A stretch of 64,000 nt of DNA from Sphingomonas oleivorans (GTDB lineage Bacteria; Pseudomonadota; Alphaproteobacteria; Sphingomonadales; Sphingomonadaceae). The notes below the pieces were generated by a model. That model saw nothing but the letters and a program-made list of their open reading frames with translations, did no database searches and was not told the DNA's origin. The stretch spans positions 1-64,000 of the forward strand of contig NZ_NWBU01000010.1 of assembly GCF_003050615.1 (NCBI RefSeq), read 5' to 3'. Shown in pieces: positions 17,965-27,094 of this stretch (positions are counted from its first letter, which is position 1; every line of letters starts with the position of its first letter). Position numbers and translations under genes: made by a program.

Positions 17965-18513
17965 ATGTTCGCATCGCTGATCGCCGCCTTTCTGGCGGCC
18001 GCCCCCGCACCTGTGCCGGATGCGCTTCCGACGCCCGAGCGGCGCCAGCAACTGTTGTTCGAGGCCGCACGGCTCGGCCGCACCGATCTGATCGCTTCGC
18101 TCGTGCAGGTCGGCGCGGACGTGAACGCATATGATGCGCGGGGCTTCACCCCGCTGATCCTGGCGGCCTATAATGACCATCTCGATACGGTCGAGGCGCT
18201 GATCGCGGCCAAGGCCGATCCCTGCCTGCCGGACCGCGACCAGGGCAATAGCGCGCAGATGGGCGTTGCCTTCAAGGGGCATGACGCGATCGCGGCGCGG
18301 CTGCTCAAGGCCGGCTGCGACGTCAATGCGCGCAACAAGGCCGGCCAGACCGCGCTGATGATGGCGGCGCTGTTCGGCCGCACGAGCCAGATCGACATGC
18401 TGATCGCCGCCGGTGCCGATCCCGCTATCCTCGATGCGTCGGGCCGCTCGGCCATGTCCGTGGCCAGGGGCCAAGGGAATGAGGCCGTCGTGCAGCGCCT
18501 GACGAAAGAATAA
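17965..18513 (+). CDS. exported ankyrin-repeat protein (AnkB-like)
   Basis: The protein has 182 residues: a short hydrophobic N-terminus (MFASLIAAFLAAAPAPVPDA) that looks like a signal peptide, then four to five ankyrin repeats from ~35 to 180 (for example ADVNAYDARGFTPLILAAYN, VNARNKAGQTALMMAALFG, ADPAILDASGRSAMSVAR). In P. aeruginosa the periplasmic AnkB encoded after katB is needed for full KatB activity, possibly as a protective scaffold. The same order here supports that role. The upstream binding site is weak (GGAAC). Confidence 0.85.
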   Translation: MFASLIAAFLAAAPAPVPDALPTPERRQQLLFEAARLGRTDLIASLVQVGADVNAYDARGFTPLILAAYNDHLDTVEALIAAKADPCLPDRDQGNSAQMGVAFKGHDAIAARLLKAGCDVNARNKAGQTALMMAALFGRTSQIDMLIAAGADPAILDASGRSAMSVARGQGNEAVVQRLTKE

Positions 18514-18539
18514 GGGGCGCGCGCCGCCGGCCGGCACCT

Positions 18540-19556
18540 TCAGGCCGAAGCGCGCTTCACCAGCGGGCAGGGGATCTTCTCGACCCGGGATATCATGTCG
18601 GCGCCGGACAGCACCGCCATCATATTGTCGCCCGCCCGCCGGCCCATCTCATAATAAGGCAGCGCCACGGTGGTGAGCTTGGGCTCGACCAGCATCGATA
18701 TGACATGAAAATCGTCATAGCCGATGATGGCGACATCCTGTGGGATGCGGAGCCCCAGCGACAGCGCGGCGCAAAGCACCTGCAAGGCGATCTCGTCATT
18801 CCCGCAGACGATCGCCGTCGGCTTCTTTTTTGCCTTTCCGCCCAGAAGGGCGAGCGCCTCGGCGAAGGCCACCACTTCCTCCTTGCCGATTTCCCCGACT
18901 ATGCCCGGGCGGATCCATTTTTCCTGCGGCGGGACATGATGATCGGACAGCGCCGCCCGGAATGCGGCATCGCGCAGCTCCGCGGCGAGGATGAGGGGAT
19001 TGAGCGTGATATAGGCGATGGCGCGGTGGCCCTGCTCGATCGCATAGCGCGCGGCCTCATATCCGCCCTCATAATCGTCGGGCACGACGGACGGCAGCTC
19101 GGGATGATCGGGCGAGGAGCAATTCACCAAGATCATCGGCAGCGGCGGATGATCGAAATCGAACGCGACATGCCGATGATACATGGTGGCGTAAAATACG
19201 CCGTCGATCCTGTGCTCGCGAAACGTCTGCCAGATCCGCCTTTCCATCGCCGGATCGCCCGCCGTATTGGCGATCAGCAGGCTATGATCCGTTTCGGCGA
19301 TCCTGTCCTGAATGCCGCGGATGATCTCGACCGAATAGGGCGTCGTCGAGACGAAATCGGTCAATATGCCGAGGACGCGCGAGCGGTTGGTCCTGACGAG
19401 GCGCGCGGCCTGGTTCGGGACATAGCCGAGCTTCTCTATCGCCTCCTCGATGCGTTTCCTGGTCTGCGGCTTGACCGCACTCTCGCCATTTACGACGCGC
19501 GATACCGTCTTTGCGGATACGCCGACTTCCGCCGCCACGTCCTTGATATTTACCAC
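18540..19556 (-). CDS. LacI-family regulator of the sugar locus
   Basis: The start is GTG 19556, preceded by AGAGG. The 338-residue protein has the N-terminal LacI helix-turn-helix and hinge (NIKDVAAEVGVSAKTVSRVV at 3-22, then NQAARLVRTNRSRVLGIL) and a periplasmic-binding-protein-like effector domain (~60-335, with AIVCGNDEIALQVL and IIGYDDFHVISML). It is transcribed away from the TonB receptor gene. A perfect palindrome with a central CG lies between the two genes at 19822-19839, so it very likely represses the locus and itself until a sugar ligand binds. Confidence 0.93.
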   Translation of the reverse strand: MVNIKDVAAEVGVSAKTVSRVVNGESAVKPQTRKRIEEAIEKLGYVPNQAARLVRTNRSRVLGILTDFVSTTPYSVEIIRGIQDRIAETDHSLLIANTAGDPAMERRIWQTFREHRIDGVFYATMYHRHVAFDFDHPPLPMILVNCSSPDHPELPSVVPDDYEGGYEAARYAIEQGHRAIAYITLNPLILAAELRDAAFRAALSDHHVPPQEKWIRPGIVGEIGKEEVVAFAEALALLGGKAKKKPTAIVCGNDEIALQVLCAALSLGLRIPQDVAIIGYDDFHVISMLVEPKLTTVALPYYEMGRRAGDNMMAVLSGADMISRVEKIPCPLVKRASA

Positions 19557-19821
19557 GCCTGGCCTCTATCATTCGGTAGATCTTGTAGCGGATCGGCGAA
19601 GGCCAGTCCAACCCGCTCGGCGCGCATCGCGCATAGGGGCGCCATGCCGTCGCGAGTCTCCATGCCTGGGTAATCGGCCCGATCGGAACTTGGGCTGATA
19701 TTCTCCCGATGGGATGCCCTGGGCAAGAATATGGTGCCTCTTACAAGGCTGGGTCGCTTCCATTTCATCGGAATATTCCGGAACTTGCCGCATTGCAGCG
19801 AACAATATTGGGGCAGCTAAA

Positions 19822-19839
19822 AATGTCAACGTTGACATT
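19822..19839. promoter_or_regulatory. 18-bp perfect palindromic LacI operator
   Basis: AATGTCAACGTTGACATT is a perfect 18-bp palindrome centred on CG, the symmetry of LacI-family operators. It sits between the divergent LacI gene (start 19556) and the TonB receptor gene (start 19995), 155 bp before the latter. I noticed no second copy elsewhere in the locus. The remainder of the 19557-19994 gap shows no gene. Confidence 0.85.
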
Positions 19840-19994
19840 ATGCGGGCAGCGGGATAGGCATCCTTACATGTCGGCAAATCCCGGCATGCAGCGATCCGAA
19901 AAAGCGACGCTGCGGCTTCCCGGAACGGCTGGTGCGCCCACCCGACGCATCATCCCCCGGAAAGCGAAAAATAATAATGAAGGAGAGGGTGGAA

Positions 19995-22541
19995 ATGATA
20001 AAGGTGAACGAACTATTGTTCTGTACCGTCTGCGTGGGCGCGCTGACGGTTTCACTTTCCTCTACGGCATATGCTCAGCAAGTGCAGCAGCCGCGGCCGG
20101 CCGAAAACGGTCAGGCGCCGGGAAATGGCACTTCTGCGCTCGATGAAATCATCGTCACGGGCCGCGTGGGATCGGTCGACATCACGAAATTCGAGACATC
20201 CTACGCCATCTCGACGATGGATGCGACCTATATCGAGGAAAAGTCCCCGATCAGCATTACCGGCCTGTTGGAGGATGTGCCTGGTTTCTGGGCGGAAGGA
20301 TCGGGCGGCGTCAGCGGCGGCAATGTGTTCGCCCGGGGCATTCCCATTCCCGCCGGCTATCGTTTCAATCCGCTTCTGGAAGATGGCCTGCCGGTGATCG
20401 GCGATGGCGATGTGCCCTTCACCAATCCGGACGTCCTCTCGCGCATCGACGACATGACAACCAATGTCGAGGTCGTGCGCGGCGGCCCCGCCTCCATCTT
20501 CTATTCCAGCGCGCCGGGCGGCGCGATCAACGTCATCACCAAGGGGGGAACGAAGGAATTTCAGGGATCGGGGAAAATCACCATCGGCGATTATGGGCTG
20601 CGCCGGGGTGATTTCACTGCCTCCGGCCCGTTGGCCGAAAATATGACCTTCGCGGTCGGAGGCTTTTATCGTGTCGACAATGGCGTCCGCAATCCTGGCT
20701 TCAAGGCGAATGAAGGCGGGCAGATCCGTGGCAGCCTGACCTATACGGACGATGACTGGGATCTGACGCTGCGCGCCAAATATCTGAACGACCGGAACAT
20801 CTTCTATCTTCCCATCCCGCTCGCGCGGAATGCCGACGGGTCGGTTTCCGGATTGCCGGGCATCAATCCCCATTATGGCACGATGGTGTCGAACGACTTC
20901 CGCAACTTCACGCTGGTGAGCGAGCGCGGATCGATCCAGGCCGATCTGCAGGATGGCAGCCACCCCAAATATGCGACCTTCGATCTGGAATTTAACAAGG
21001 ATCTGGGCGACGGCTGGAGCCTGAAGGATCGGGCCAGGATCGGCGACGGGACGCTTCAGCTAAGCTCGATCTTCTCCGTGTTCGATCCGCAAAATGCCAA
21101 TAATTTCCTGGCCGGCCAGCTGGCCAGGGCGCGGGCGGTGGATCCCACGGTGCAATCGCTGGCGCTCCGCTTCGTCAATTCCGGGCAGACGCTCATCGGG
21201 CCGGATCAGATCAATGCGCTCAACGGCAATGGCCTGATCCAGGAAAGCGGCTGGCTGTTCATCGACTCGAAGATCCGCGAATTCATCAACGACTTCCAGA
21301 TCAACAAGACCATCAGCGGCCATGACATCGTCATCGGCTATTATTATGATCATCTCGATTTCGATCAGACCTGGATCTGGAACAACTTCCTCCATGGCGT
21401 GAAATCGCGGCCAAGCGCGCTCGACGTGATCGCGCTCGATGCCGCCGGCAACGAGATAGCGGGTACGCAGCTCACCCGTGGCGGCGTCATCAATCCGACC
21501 TTCCTGCCCAAGGATGCGACGATGGCGATGACGCAGAACGCCTTCTACGTGTCGGACAACTGGCAGATAAGCGATGCGCTGCGGATCGATGCCGGCGCGC
21601 GTTATCAGATCAACGAATATGAGGGACTTGTCGGCAACAAGTCGCAACGCGACCTGGACGGCAATCCCCGCACATTGTTCGACATCGGCATGTTCCCGAA
21701 CGGGACCTTCACTCCGGTCGATGAGGAACTGGACGCCTTCGCCTGGACGATCGGCATCAATTATGAGCTGAGCAAGCAATTCGCGATTTTCGGGCGCTAT
21801 ACGAGCAGCGAGGCCTTGCCCTCGATGCGCGACGCCTATGACAATAGCCGCTTCGACGGCGAATTTCAGATATCCAAGATCAAGCAGGCCGAAGCGGGCG
21901 TGAAGGCGCGCTTCGATACGTCCTTCGGCGATTTCAACGCCTTCGTCGTCGGCTTCTACAATAGCTTTACTCCCGCCGTCTTCGCGCTCACCGTGGCGGG
22001 GCAGACCGATGCGACCGCCTTCGCGATCGACACCAAGGGAACGGGCATCGAGTGGGAGTTGAACTATAAGCTCCGGCCGGTGGGCCTCGGCTTTGACCTG
22101 AGGGGCGTCTATCAGGATCCCCATTATGACGGGGTGCCGCAGGGCGTGGGGATCACCAATGATCCCAGCGGAAACCAGATCATCCGCAATCCCAAATTCA
22201 TGCTGAACGTCCGGCCTTATTATGAGCTGCTCACCCATAATTCGGAGAGCCTGCTCCGGAGCCTGAAACTCTATGCCTCGGTAACGCATGTGGGCGATCG
22301 TTATGCCGATCTCGCCAATGTGGCGCTGCTGCCGGCCTATACGACGATCGACGCGGGGCTTTCGGTCGGTCTGGCGAGCAATATCGACTTGCTGCTGGTC
22401 GTGTCGAACCTCAACAATTCGAGCGGCCTTCAGGAAGGCAATCCGCGGACGGACACGATCCAGGGGCAGCGGACGCCGATCTTCCAAGGGCGGCCGATCC
22501 TGGGACGGGCGGTGACGGCGAGCATCGGTATCAGCTTCTGA
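19995..22541 (+). CDS. TonB-dependent outer membrane receptor of the sugar locus
   Basis: The start is ATG 19995, 9 nt after AGGAG at 19981-19985; an in-frame ATG at 19977 has no site. The 848-residue protein has a signal peptide (~1-28, ending TAYAQQ), a short TonB-box-like segment (LDEIIVTG), a plug domain (~60-190, with VEVVRGGPASIFYSSAPGGA) and a long beta-barrel ending in the aromatic C-terminus TASIGISF. There is no STN signalling domain, so control is probably by the neighbouring LacI protein. It would bring the oligosaccharide across the outer membrane. Confidence 0.94.
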   Translation: MIKVNELLFCTVCVGALTVSLSSTAYAQQVQQPRPAENGQAPGNGTSALDEIIVTGRVGSVDITKFETSYAISTMDATYIEEKSPISITGLLEDVPGFWAEGSGGVSGGNVFARGIPIPAGYRFNPLLEDGLPVIGDGDVPFTNPDVLSRIDDMTTNVEVVRGGPASIFYSSAPGGAINVITKGGTKEFQGSGKITIGDYGLRRGDFTASGPLAENMTFAVGGFYRVDNGVRNPGFKANEGGQIRGSLTYTDDDWDLTLRAKYLNDRNIFYLPIPLARNADGSVSGLPGINPHYGTMVSNDFRNFTLVSERGSIQADLQDGSHPKYATFDLEFNKDLGDGWSLKDRARIGDGTLQLSSIFSVFDPQNANNFLAGQLARARAVDPTVQSLALRFVNSGQTLIGPDQINALNGNGLIQESGWLFIDSKIREFINDFQINKTISGHDIVIGYYYDHLDFDQTWIWNNFLHGVKSRPSALDVIALDAAGNEIAGTQLTRGGVINPTFLPKDATMAMTQNAFYVSDNWQISDALRIDAGARYQINEYEGLVGNKSQRDLDGNPRTLFDIGMFPNGTFTPVDEELDAFAWTIGINYELSKQFAIFGRYTSSEALPSMRDAYDNSRFDGEFQISKIKQAEAGVKARFDTSFGDFNAFVVGFYNSFTPAVFALTVAGQTDATAFAIDTKGTGIEWELNYKLRPVGLGFDLRGVYQDPHYDGVPQGVGITNDPSGNQIIRNPKFMLNVRPYYELLTHNSESLLRSLKLYASVTHVGDRYADLANVALLPAYTTIDAGLSVGLASNIDLLLVVSNLNNSSGLQEGNPRTDTIQGQRTPIFQGRPILGRAVTASIGISF

Positions 22542-22549
22542 TCCGGCAG

Positions 22550-22578
22550 GGGAGGCTCGACCGGATGTTGAGCCTCCC
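22550..22578 (+). terminator. hairpin after the TonB receptor gene
   Basis: GGGAGGCTC (22550-22558) pairs perfectly with GAGCCTCCC (22570-22578), 9 bp with an 11-nt loop, starting 8 nt after the receptor stop. It may set a lower expression level for the ABC genes that follow, or end the receptor transcript. Confidence 0.6.
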
Positions 22579-22689
22579 GGTTGGAGGCTAGGGTTTCCGG
22601 CTCGGCGGACATATGATCCGAGCGGTTCGCGAAGAAGAAAAGAATAAGACGCATAATAATGAAAAAATATTAGTGGCGAGGATCATGCC

Positions 22690-24012
22690 ATGGGCAGAAG
22701 AGCGTACGTAAAGGGCGCGCTTGCAGTCTTGGTCGGGCTGATGGCGTTCGCGATATCGCAATATCCGGATCGTTCGGCCGAAGCTGGCGAAGCCAAGGTC
22801 ACGGTTCTGGTCGAGGGCGGAAGTCCGGCCTTCAAGGCGCTCCAGAAAGTAAAGCCGGATTTCGAGAAGAAATATAAGGTCAAGCTCGAGATTGCGACGG
22901 CGCCTTATATGGGCGTTCGCGACAAGCTGATCTCGGAGGTCGTGTCGCCGACCGGCGCTTATGATGTCGCGGCGATCGATGTGCTCTGGTTCCCGCTCGT
23001 CAGGAATGTGCTCGAACCGCTCGACGATCTGGCGACACCCGAGGTCCGCGCCGATCTTTTCCCGCATCTCCTGTCGGGGGCGACGTTCGACGGCCGCCTC
23101 TATGGCATGCCGCTCTGGGACAATGCGGAGATCCTCGTCTATCGCAAGGATCTGTTCGACGATGCTGCGGAACAGGCGGCTTTCCGGCGCCGCTATGGCT
23201 ATGCGCTCCGGCCGCCGACCAACTGGCAGGAGCTGAAGGACGTCGCCGCCTTCTTCACGCGTGATCTCGACGGGGACGGCAAGACCGACATGTTCGGCAC
23301 CAGCCTGGAAGGATTTGGCGGGCATGGCGATGCCGTCACCAACTGGCTCTATCTGGCCGCGCAGGCGGGCGCCAAATCCTATGTGACGGACGGGCGGGGC
23401 GAGATCGTTATCGATAGCCAGCCCTATCTGAAGGCGTCCCATTTCCTGATCGACCTGATCGACGCGAAGCTGGTGCCGCCCACCTATATGGAGATGGCGA
23501 GCCCCCAGAATGTCGAGCTGTTCAAGGCGGGCAAGCTCGCCACCACCTATGTCTGGGCCCATTTCCTGCCCGATCTTTATCGCAGCGCGGCGGCCGGCAG
23601 GGCTGGCGGCATAGGGGTTGCGCCCAATGTCGGCGGGGCCGTGCCGGGGGCCTGGTATAATGTCGTCTTCCGGGCGTCGAAGTCGAAGTCGGCGGCGCGG
23701 GCGCTCGTCTCCTATCTGTTCGAGCATGATGATGCCGTCGCGGATGCCTTTGGGGTCGCCGCCCGCAGGTCCGTGCTGGAAGCGCGGGCGACCATGCCGG
23801 AGGGCGCACATCTTCCGGCCCTGATCCGGACATTGGAGGACAGGGGCACGTTCGATCGGCCCGCGCTCAGGCGATGGAGCGAGATTGAGGAGAGCGTCCT
23901 GATCCCCACGCTCCAGACGATCCTCCTCCGCGAGAAGACGCCGGAAGAGGCTCTCCCGCAGGCGCGCGACGAGATCGCGCTCATCCTCAACCGTCAGCGA
24001 GCACGGCCATGA
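22690..24012 (+). CDS. sugar ABC transporter substrate-binding protein
   Basis: This 440-residue extracellular solute-binding protein of the sugar (family 1) type has an export signal at ~1-32 (KGALAVLVGLMAFAIS, then RSAEAGEA). Characteristic segments include the hinge-proximal GAYDVAAIDVLW and GRLYGMPLWDNAEILVYRKD and the aromatic-rich ligand cleft. It precedes two permease genes, the first overlapping it by 4 nt (ATGA). It would capture the oligosaccharide in the periplasm and hand it to the inner-membrane importer. Confidence 0.92.
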   Translation: MGRRAYVKGALAVLVGLMAFAISQYPDRSAEAGEAKVTVLVEGGSPAFKALQKVKPDFEKKYKVKLEIATAPYMGVRDKLISEVVSPTGAYDVAAIDVLWFPLVRNVLEPLDDLATPEVRADLFPHLLSGATFDGRLYGMPLWDNAEILVYRKDLFDDAAEQAAFRRRYGYALRPPTNWQELKDVAAFFTRDLDGDGKTDMFGTSLEGFGGHGDAVTNWLYLAAQAGAKSYVTDGRGEIVIDSQPYLKASHFLIDLIDAKLVPPTYMEMASPQNVELFKAGKLATTYVWAHFLPDLYRSAAAGRAGGIGVAPNVGGAVPGAWYNVVFRASKSKSAARALVSYLFEHDDAVADAFGVAARRSVLEARATMPEGAHLPALIRTLEDRGTFDRPALRRWSEIEESVLIPTLQTILLREKTPEEALPQARDEIALILNRQRARP

Positions 24013-24998
24013 CCTATCCCATCCTGATGCACCATCTGCACAACGGCTCCGTGCAAAGCGGGCAGCCGCGCCGCGACAGCCATGTCAGATCGAGAATGAG
24101 ATCGATGCTGCAGGACAGGAATTTCGTGGCGATCGCCATGTCCTGTCCGGCGCTCGTCTATCTCGCTCTGTTCCTGCTGTTTCCGCTCATTCTCGTCATC
24201 TACAATAGCTTCTATCATTATGATCTGATCGATCCGGGCTCGCGGCAGTTCGATGGACTGGACAATTATGTCCGCGCGATCGGCTCGCACCGTTTCTGGA
24301 TGGCAGTGGGCAACAGCCTGCTGTTCACGGCGGTCGTCGTCTGCGTCGAGTTCGTCCTCGGCTTCGCGGTCGCACTGTTCATCGACAGGCTGAAGCGCGG
24401 CAGGGAAATCGTCCGCACGATCCTGCTCCTGCCGCTGATGATCGCGCCGATCATCGCGGCGGTCGCCTGGCGCTACATATATTCTTCCGAATTCGGCATA
24501 TTGAACTGGGCGCTCTATCAGATCGGGCTGATCGACAGCCCGAGCGCCTTGCCCTGGCTTTCGAGCCCGGCCTTCGCGCTTCCGGCGGCGATGATCGTCG
24601 ATATCTGGCTTACGACGCCGTTCATCGTGCTGATCCTGCTCGCCGGCCTGCAGGCGCTGCCGAAAAGCCTGAGCGACGCTGCGAAGATCGACGGGACGAG
24701 CCTGGTGCGGGAGATATTCCTGATCAAGCTGCCGCTGCTGCGCCCGGTGATCGCGGTCGCGCTCGTCATGCGGCTGATCGATGCGGCGCGGACCTTCGAC
24801 GCCATCTGGATCCTGACGGGGGGCGGCCCGCGCTTCTCCTCCGAGGTGCTGAGCACGCAGATCTACCGGACGCTCGCGCGCTATGCCGATGTCGGCTTTT
24901 CCTCGGCGATCGCGGTGCTGTTCACCGTCGGGCTGATGATCCTCGCTCTGTGCGTCTATCTGATCCTGCGGCCCAGCGATGCGGGAGGGCGGGCATGA
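24009..24998 (+). CDS. sugar ABC transporter permease (MalF-type)
   Basis: The protein has 329 residues with about six membrane helices and the binding-protein-dependent permease loop (SLSDAAKIDGTSLVREIFLI) contacting the ATPase. The ATGA overlap with the binding-protein gene supports the start at 24009, although a hydrophilic ~38-residue N-terminus means an internal ATG (MRSMLQDRNF) is possible. It pairs with the next gene to form the channel. Confidence 0.92.
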   Translation: MTYPILMHHLHNGSVQSGQPRRDSHVRSRMRSMLQDRNFVAIAMSCPALVYLALFLLFPLILVIYNSFYHYDLIDPGSRQFDGLDNYVRAIGSHRFWMAVGNSLLFTAVVVCVEFVLGFAVALFIDRLKRGREIVRTILLLPLMIAPIIAAVAWRYIYSSEFGILNWALYQIGLIDSPSALPWLSSPAFALPAAMIVDIWLTTPFIVLILLAGLQALPKSLSDAAKIDGTSLVREIFLIKLPLLRPVIAVALVMRLIDAARTFDAIWILTGGGPRFSSEVLSTQIYRTLARYADVGFSSAIAVLFTVGLMILALCVYLILRPSDAGGRA

Positions 24999-25834
24999 TG
25001 ATCGGCCTTCGCAAATCGCGCCTGTGGGAAATCGCCCTGCTGGGTGGAGCGCTGCTCTTCGCTCTATTCTATCTCGCGCCCTTCCTGACGATCGTGCTGA
25101 CCTCCTTCAAGCCGGCGGCGGAAGTGATCGCCTCGCCCCCGCGGCTGCTGCCCTCGCATTTTTCGATCGAGAACTATCTCCATATGGCGAGCGCGCTCAA
25201 TATCGGGCGCAGCATGTGGAACAGCCTGGTCGTGACCTTCGGCTCCACCGCGATCGCGATGGCGCTGGGATCGATGGCGGGATATGCGGTGGCGCGGTCG
25301 CACTCGCCGGTCGTGCGATCCTTCTTCCTGCTGGCGCTGCTGGCACGGGTCGTGCCGCCCGTGACGCTCGCAATCCCGATATTGGGCATGATCCGCTGGG
25401 CCGGGCTGATCGACACGCAGATCGGGCTGATCCTGGTCCATGCCGCGCTCAACCTGCCCTTCGTCATCTGGATGAGCTCGGGTTTCTTCCAGGATATCCC
25501 GGCGGATCTGGAGGAAGCCGCGATCGTCGATGGCTGCAACCGCTTCACCGCCTTCACCCGCATCATCCTGCCCGTCGCCACGCCCGGTCTGGCGGCGACG
25601 GCAATCTTCGCGGCGATGCTGTCCTGGAACGAATATCTCTTCGCGCTGCTGCTTACCAATGTCGAAGCGAAGACGGCGCCGGTCGCGGTCTCGGAACTTC
25701 TGAACGTCTATTCGTCCGAATGGGGCGCGATGACGGCGGCGGGCACGCTCTTCACCATCCCCGTGCTGATCCTCGCCATCATCATCCAGCGGCGCATCGT
25801 CGAGGGGATGGCGATGGGCGCGGTCAAGGGATGA
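24995..25834 (+). CDS. sugar ABC transporter permease (MalG-type)
   Basis: The start is ATG 24995, overlapping the previous TGA (ATGA) and preceded by GGGAGGGCGGGC; a second ATG follows immediately. The ~279-residue protein has six membrane segments and a clear EAA loop (LEEAAIVDGCNRFTAFTRI). It is the second half of the inner-membrane channel of the importer. Confidence 0.93.
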   Translation: MMIGLRKSRLWEIALLGGALLFALFYLAPFLTIVLTSFKPAAEVIASPPRLLPSHFSIENYLHMASALNIGRSMWNSLVVTFGSTAIAMALGSMAGYAVARSHSPVVRSFFLLALLARVVPPVTLAIPILGMIRWAGLIDTQIGLILVHAALNLPFVIWMSSGFFQDIPADLEEAAIVDGCNRFTAFTRIILPVATPGLAATAIFAAMLSWNEYLFALLLTNVEAKTAPVAVSELLNVYSSEWGAMTAAGTLFTIPVLILAIIIQRRIVEGMAMGAVKG

Positions 25835-25892
25835 GCCCGGAAAGCCAATAAATCACACCATATCAATCCGTTGAAGCAAAGGAGATGGCCTG

Positions 25893-27026
25893 ATGACCTT
25901 GCGTAACCCCTTCCTTCCCGCGAGCCCGCTCGCCGGCCTGCCGATCATCCGGCGGGGCGTCACCTCGCATCGCGCCTCGAGCTGGGACCGCACCGGCGGC
26001 AATCGGGATTTCTATCAGGTGCAGCCGGGCGAGACCTGCGTCATGGCGGAGATCGAAGGCGCCGGGTCGATCAAGCATATGTGGGTGACGACCCGCTGCT
26101 ATTCGCCCCAATATCTCCGCAAGCTCGTGTTCCAGATGTTCTGGGACGGCGAGGAGAGCCCAAGCGTTTCCGTGCCGCTGGGCGACTTTTTCGGCGTCGG
26201 CCATGCCACCGCCAATCATTTCTGGTCGCTGCCGCTGGTCACGACCTTCGGCAATCGTCGCGGACCTAAGGGACCCTTCTCGGCGGCGATGACGAGCTTT
26301 TTCCCGATGCCCTTCCAGAAGGGCGCGCGCGTCCAGATCGTCAACGAGGCCGAGGAGCCGATCGAAAATCTCTTCTTCTACATCGATTATGAGAAATATG
26401 CGGAAGATCTGCCGGAGGATTTCGGGCGCTTCCACGCGAGCTGGAACCGTGAAAATCCTTGCGAGAAGATCGTCCATCAGCATCCCTATCAGGATCCGGC
26501 GCCCTGGGACCTTGGCGGCGTCAACCTGACGGGCGACGACAATTATGTCGTGCTCGATACGGTGGGCAGGGGGCATTTCGTCGGCTGCGTCCTCAACATC
26601 GACAATTTCGACGCTTCAAACCAGCAGTTCACCTGGCCCGGCGAGGGCGACGACATGATCTTCATCGATGGCGAGCCCTGGCCGCCCTCGCTGCACGGCA
26701 CCGGCACCGAAGATTATTTCGGTATGTCCTGGGGCTTTCCCTCGGGCGAGCATTCGACGCCCTATCACGGCATTTCGCTGGGATCGGACGCGCAGGAGCA
26801 TTTCGGCAAGTGGAGCCTCTACCGTTTCCACATCGAGGATCCGATCCACTTCAGCAAGTCGATCAAGGTCACGTTCGAGCATGGCCATGCCAATGATCAG
26901 GCCAATGATTATTCGAGCGTCGCCTATTGGTATCAGCTCGATCGCAACGGGCCGATCAAGGCGCTGCCGAAGGTGGAGGACAGGCTCGTGCGGCGCTGGC
27001 CCGAACATGGGCTGTGGGACCGGTGA
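25893..27026 (+). CDS. GH172 (DUF2961) glycoside hydrolase
   Basis: The start ATG 25893 follows AAGGAGAT with 7-nt spacing. The 377-residue protein has no export signal, so it acts in the cytoplasm on imported sugar. It shows the DUF2961/GH172 hallmarks: SIKHMWVTTR near the N-terminus, VPLGDFFGVGH at ~95-104, GEGDDMIFIDGE at ~250-261 and HGTGTEDYFG at ~268-277. Acidic residues Glu251 and Glu273 fall in the two blocks where, as I recall, the catalytic pair of the characterised member (a bifidobacterial difructose dianhydride I synthase/hydrolase) is found. Other members act on furanosides such as arabinofuranosides, so the substrate (fructo- or arabino-furanoside) is inferred from the neighbouring fructokinase fragment and GH32/68-like gene. 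Confidence 0.88.
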   Translation: MTLRNPFLPASPLAGLPIIRRGVTSHRASSWDRTGGNRDFYQVQPGETCVMAEIEGAGSIKHMWVTTRCYSPQYLRKLVFQMFWDGEESPSVSVPLGDFFGVGHATANHFWSLPLVTTFGNRRGPKGPFSAAMTSFFPMPFQKGARVQIVNEAEEPIENLFFYIDYEKYAEDLPEDFGRFHASWNRENPCEKIVHQHPYQDPAPWDLGGVNLTGDDNYVVLDTVGRGHFVGCVLNIDNFDASNQQFTWPGEGDDMIFIDGEPWPPSLHGTGTEDYFGMSWGFPSGEHSTPYHGISLGSDAQEHFGKWSLYRFHIEDPIHFSKSIKVTFEHGHANDQANDYSSVAYWYQLDRNGPIKALPKVEDRLVRRWPEHGLWDR

Positions 27027-27036
27027 TGCCGGTCCC
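27016..27036 (+). terminator. hairpin over the GH172 stop codon
   Basis: GGGACCGG (27016-27023) pairs with CCGGTCCC (27029-27036) around the TGA stop at 27024-27026. It is the first of two hairpins in the 68-bp gap before the ATPase gene, and probably acts as a 3'-end stabiliser or weak terminator. Confidence 0.5.
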
Positions 27037-27059
27037 ATCCGCTTACGTTCCTCCAGCCC

Positions 27060-27080
27060 GGCGGCGGGCCGCCCGCCGCC
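27060..27080 (+). promoter_or_regulatory. GC-only hairpin just before the ATPase ribosome binding site
   Basis: GGCGGCGGGC (27060-27069) and GCCCGCCGCC (27071-27080) form a perfect inverted repeat around one base. It ends 2 nt before the AGGAGAGGG binding site (27082-27090). A hairpin here would mark an RNA processing end or limit ribosome access, giving the ATPase its own expression level. Confidence 0.5.
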
Positions 27081-27094
27081 CAGGAGAGGGTTGC

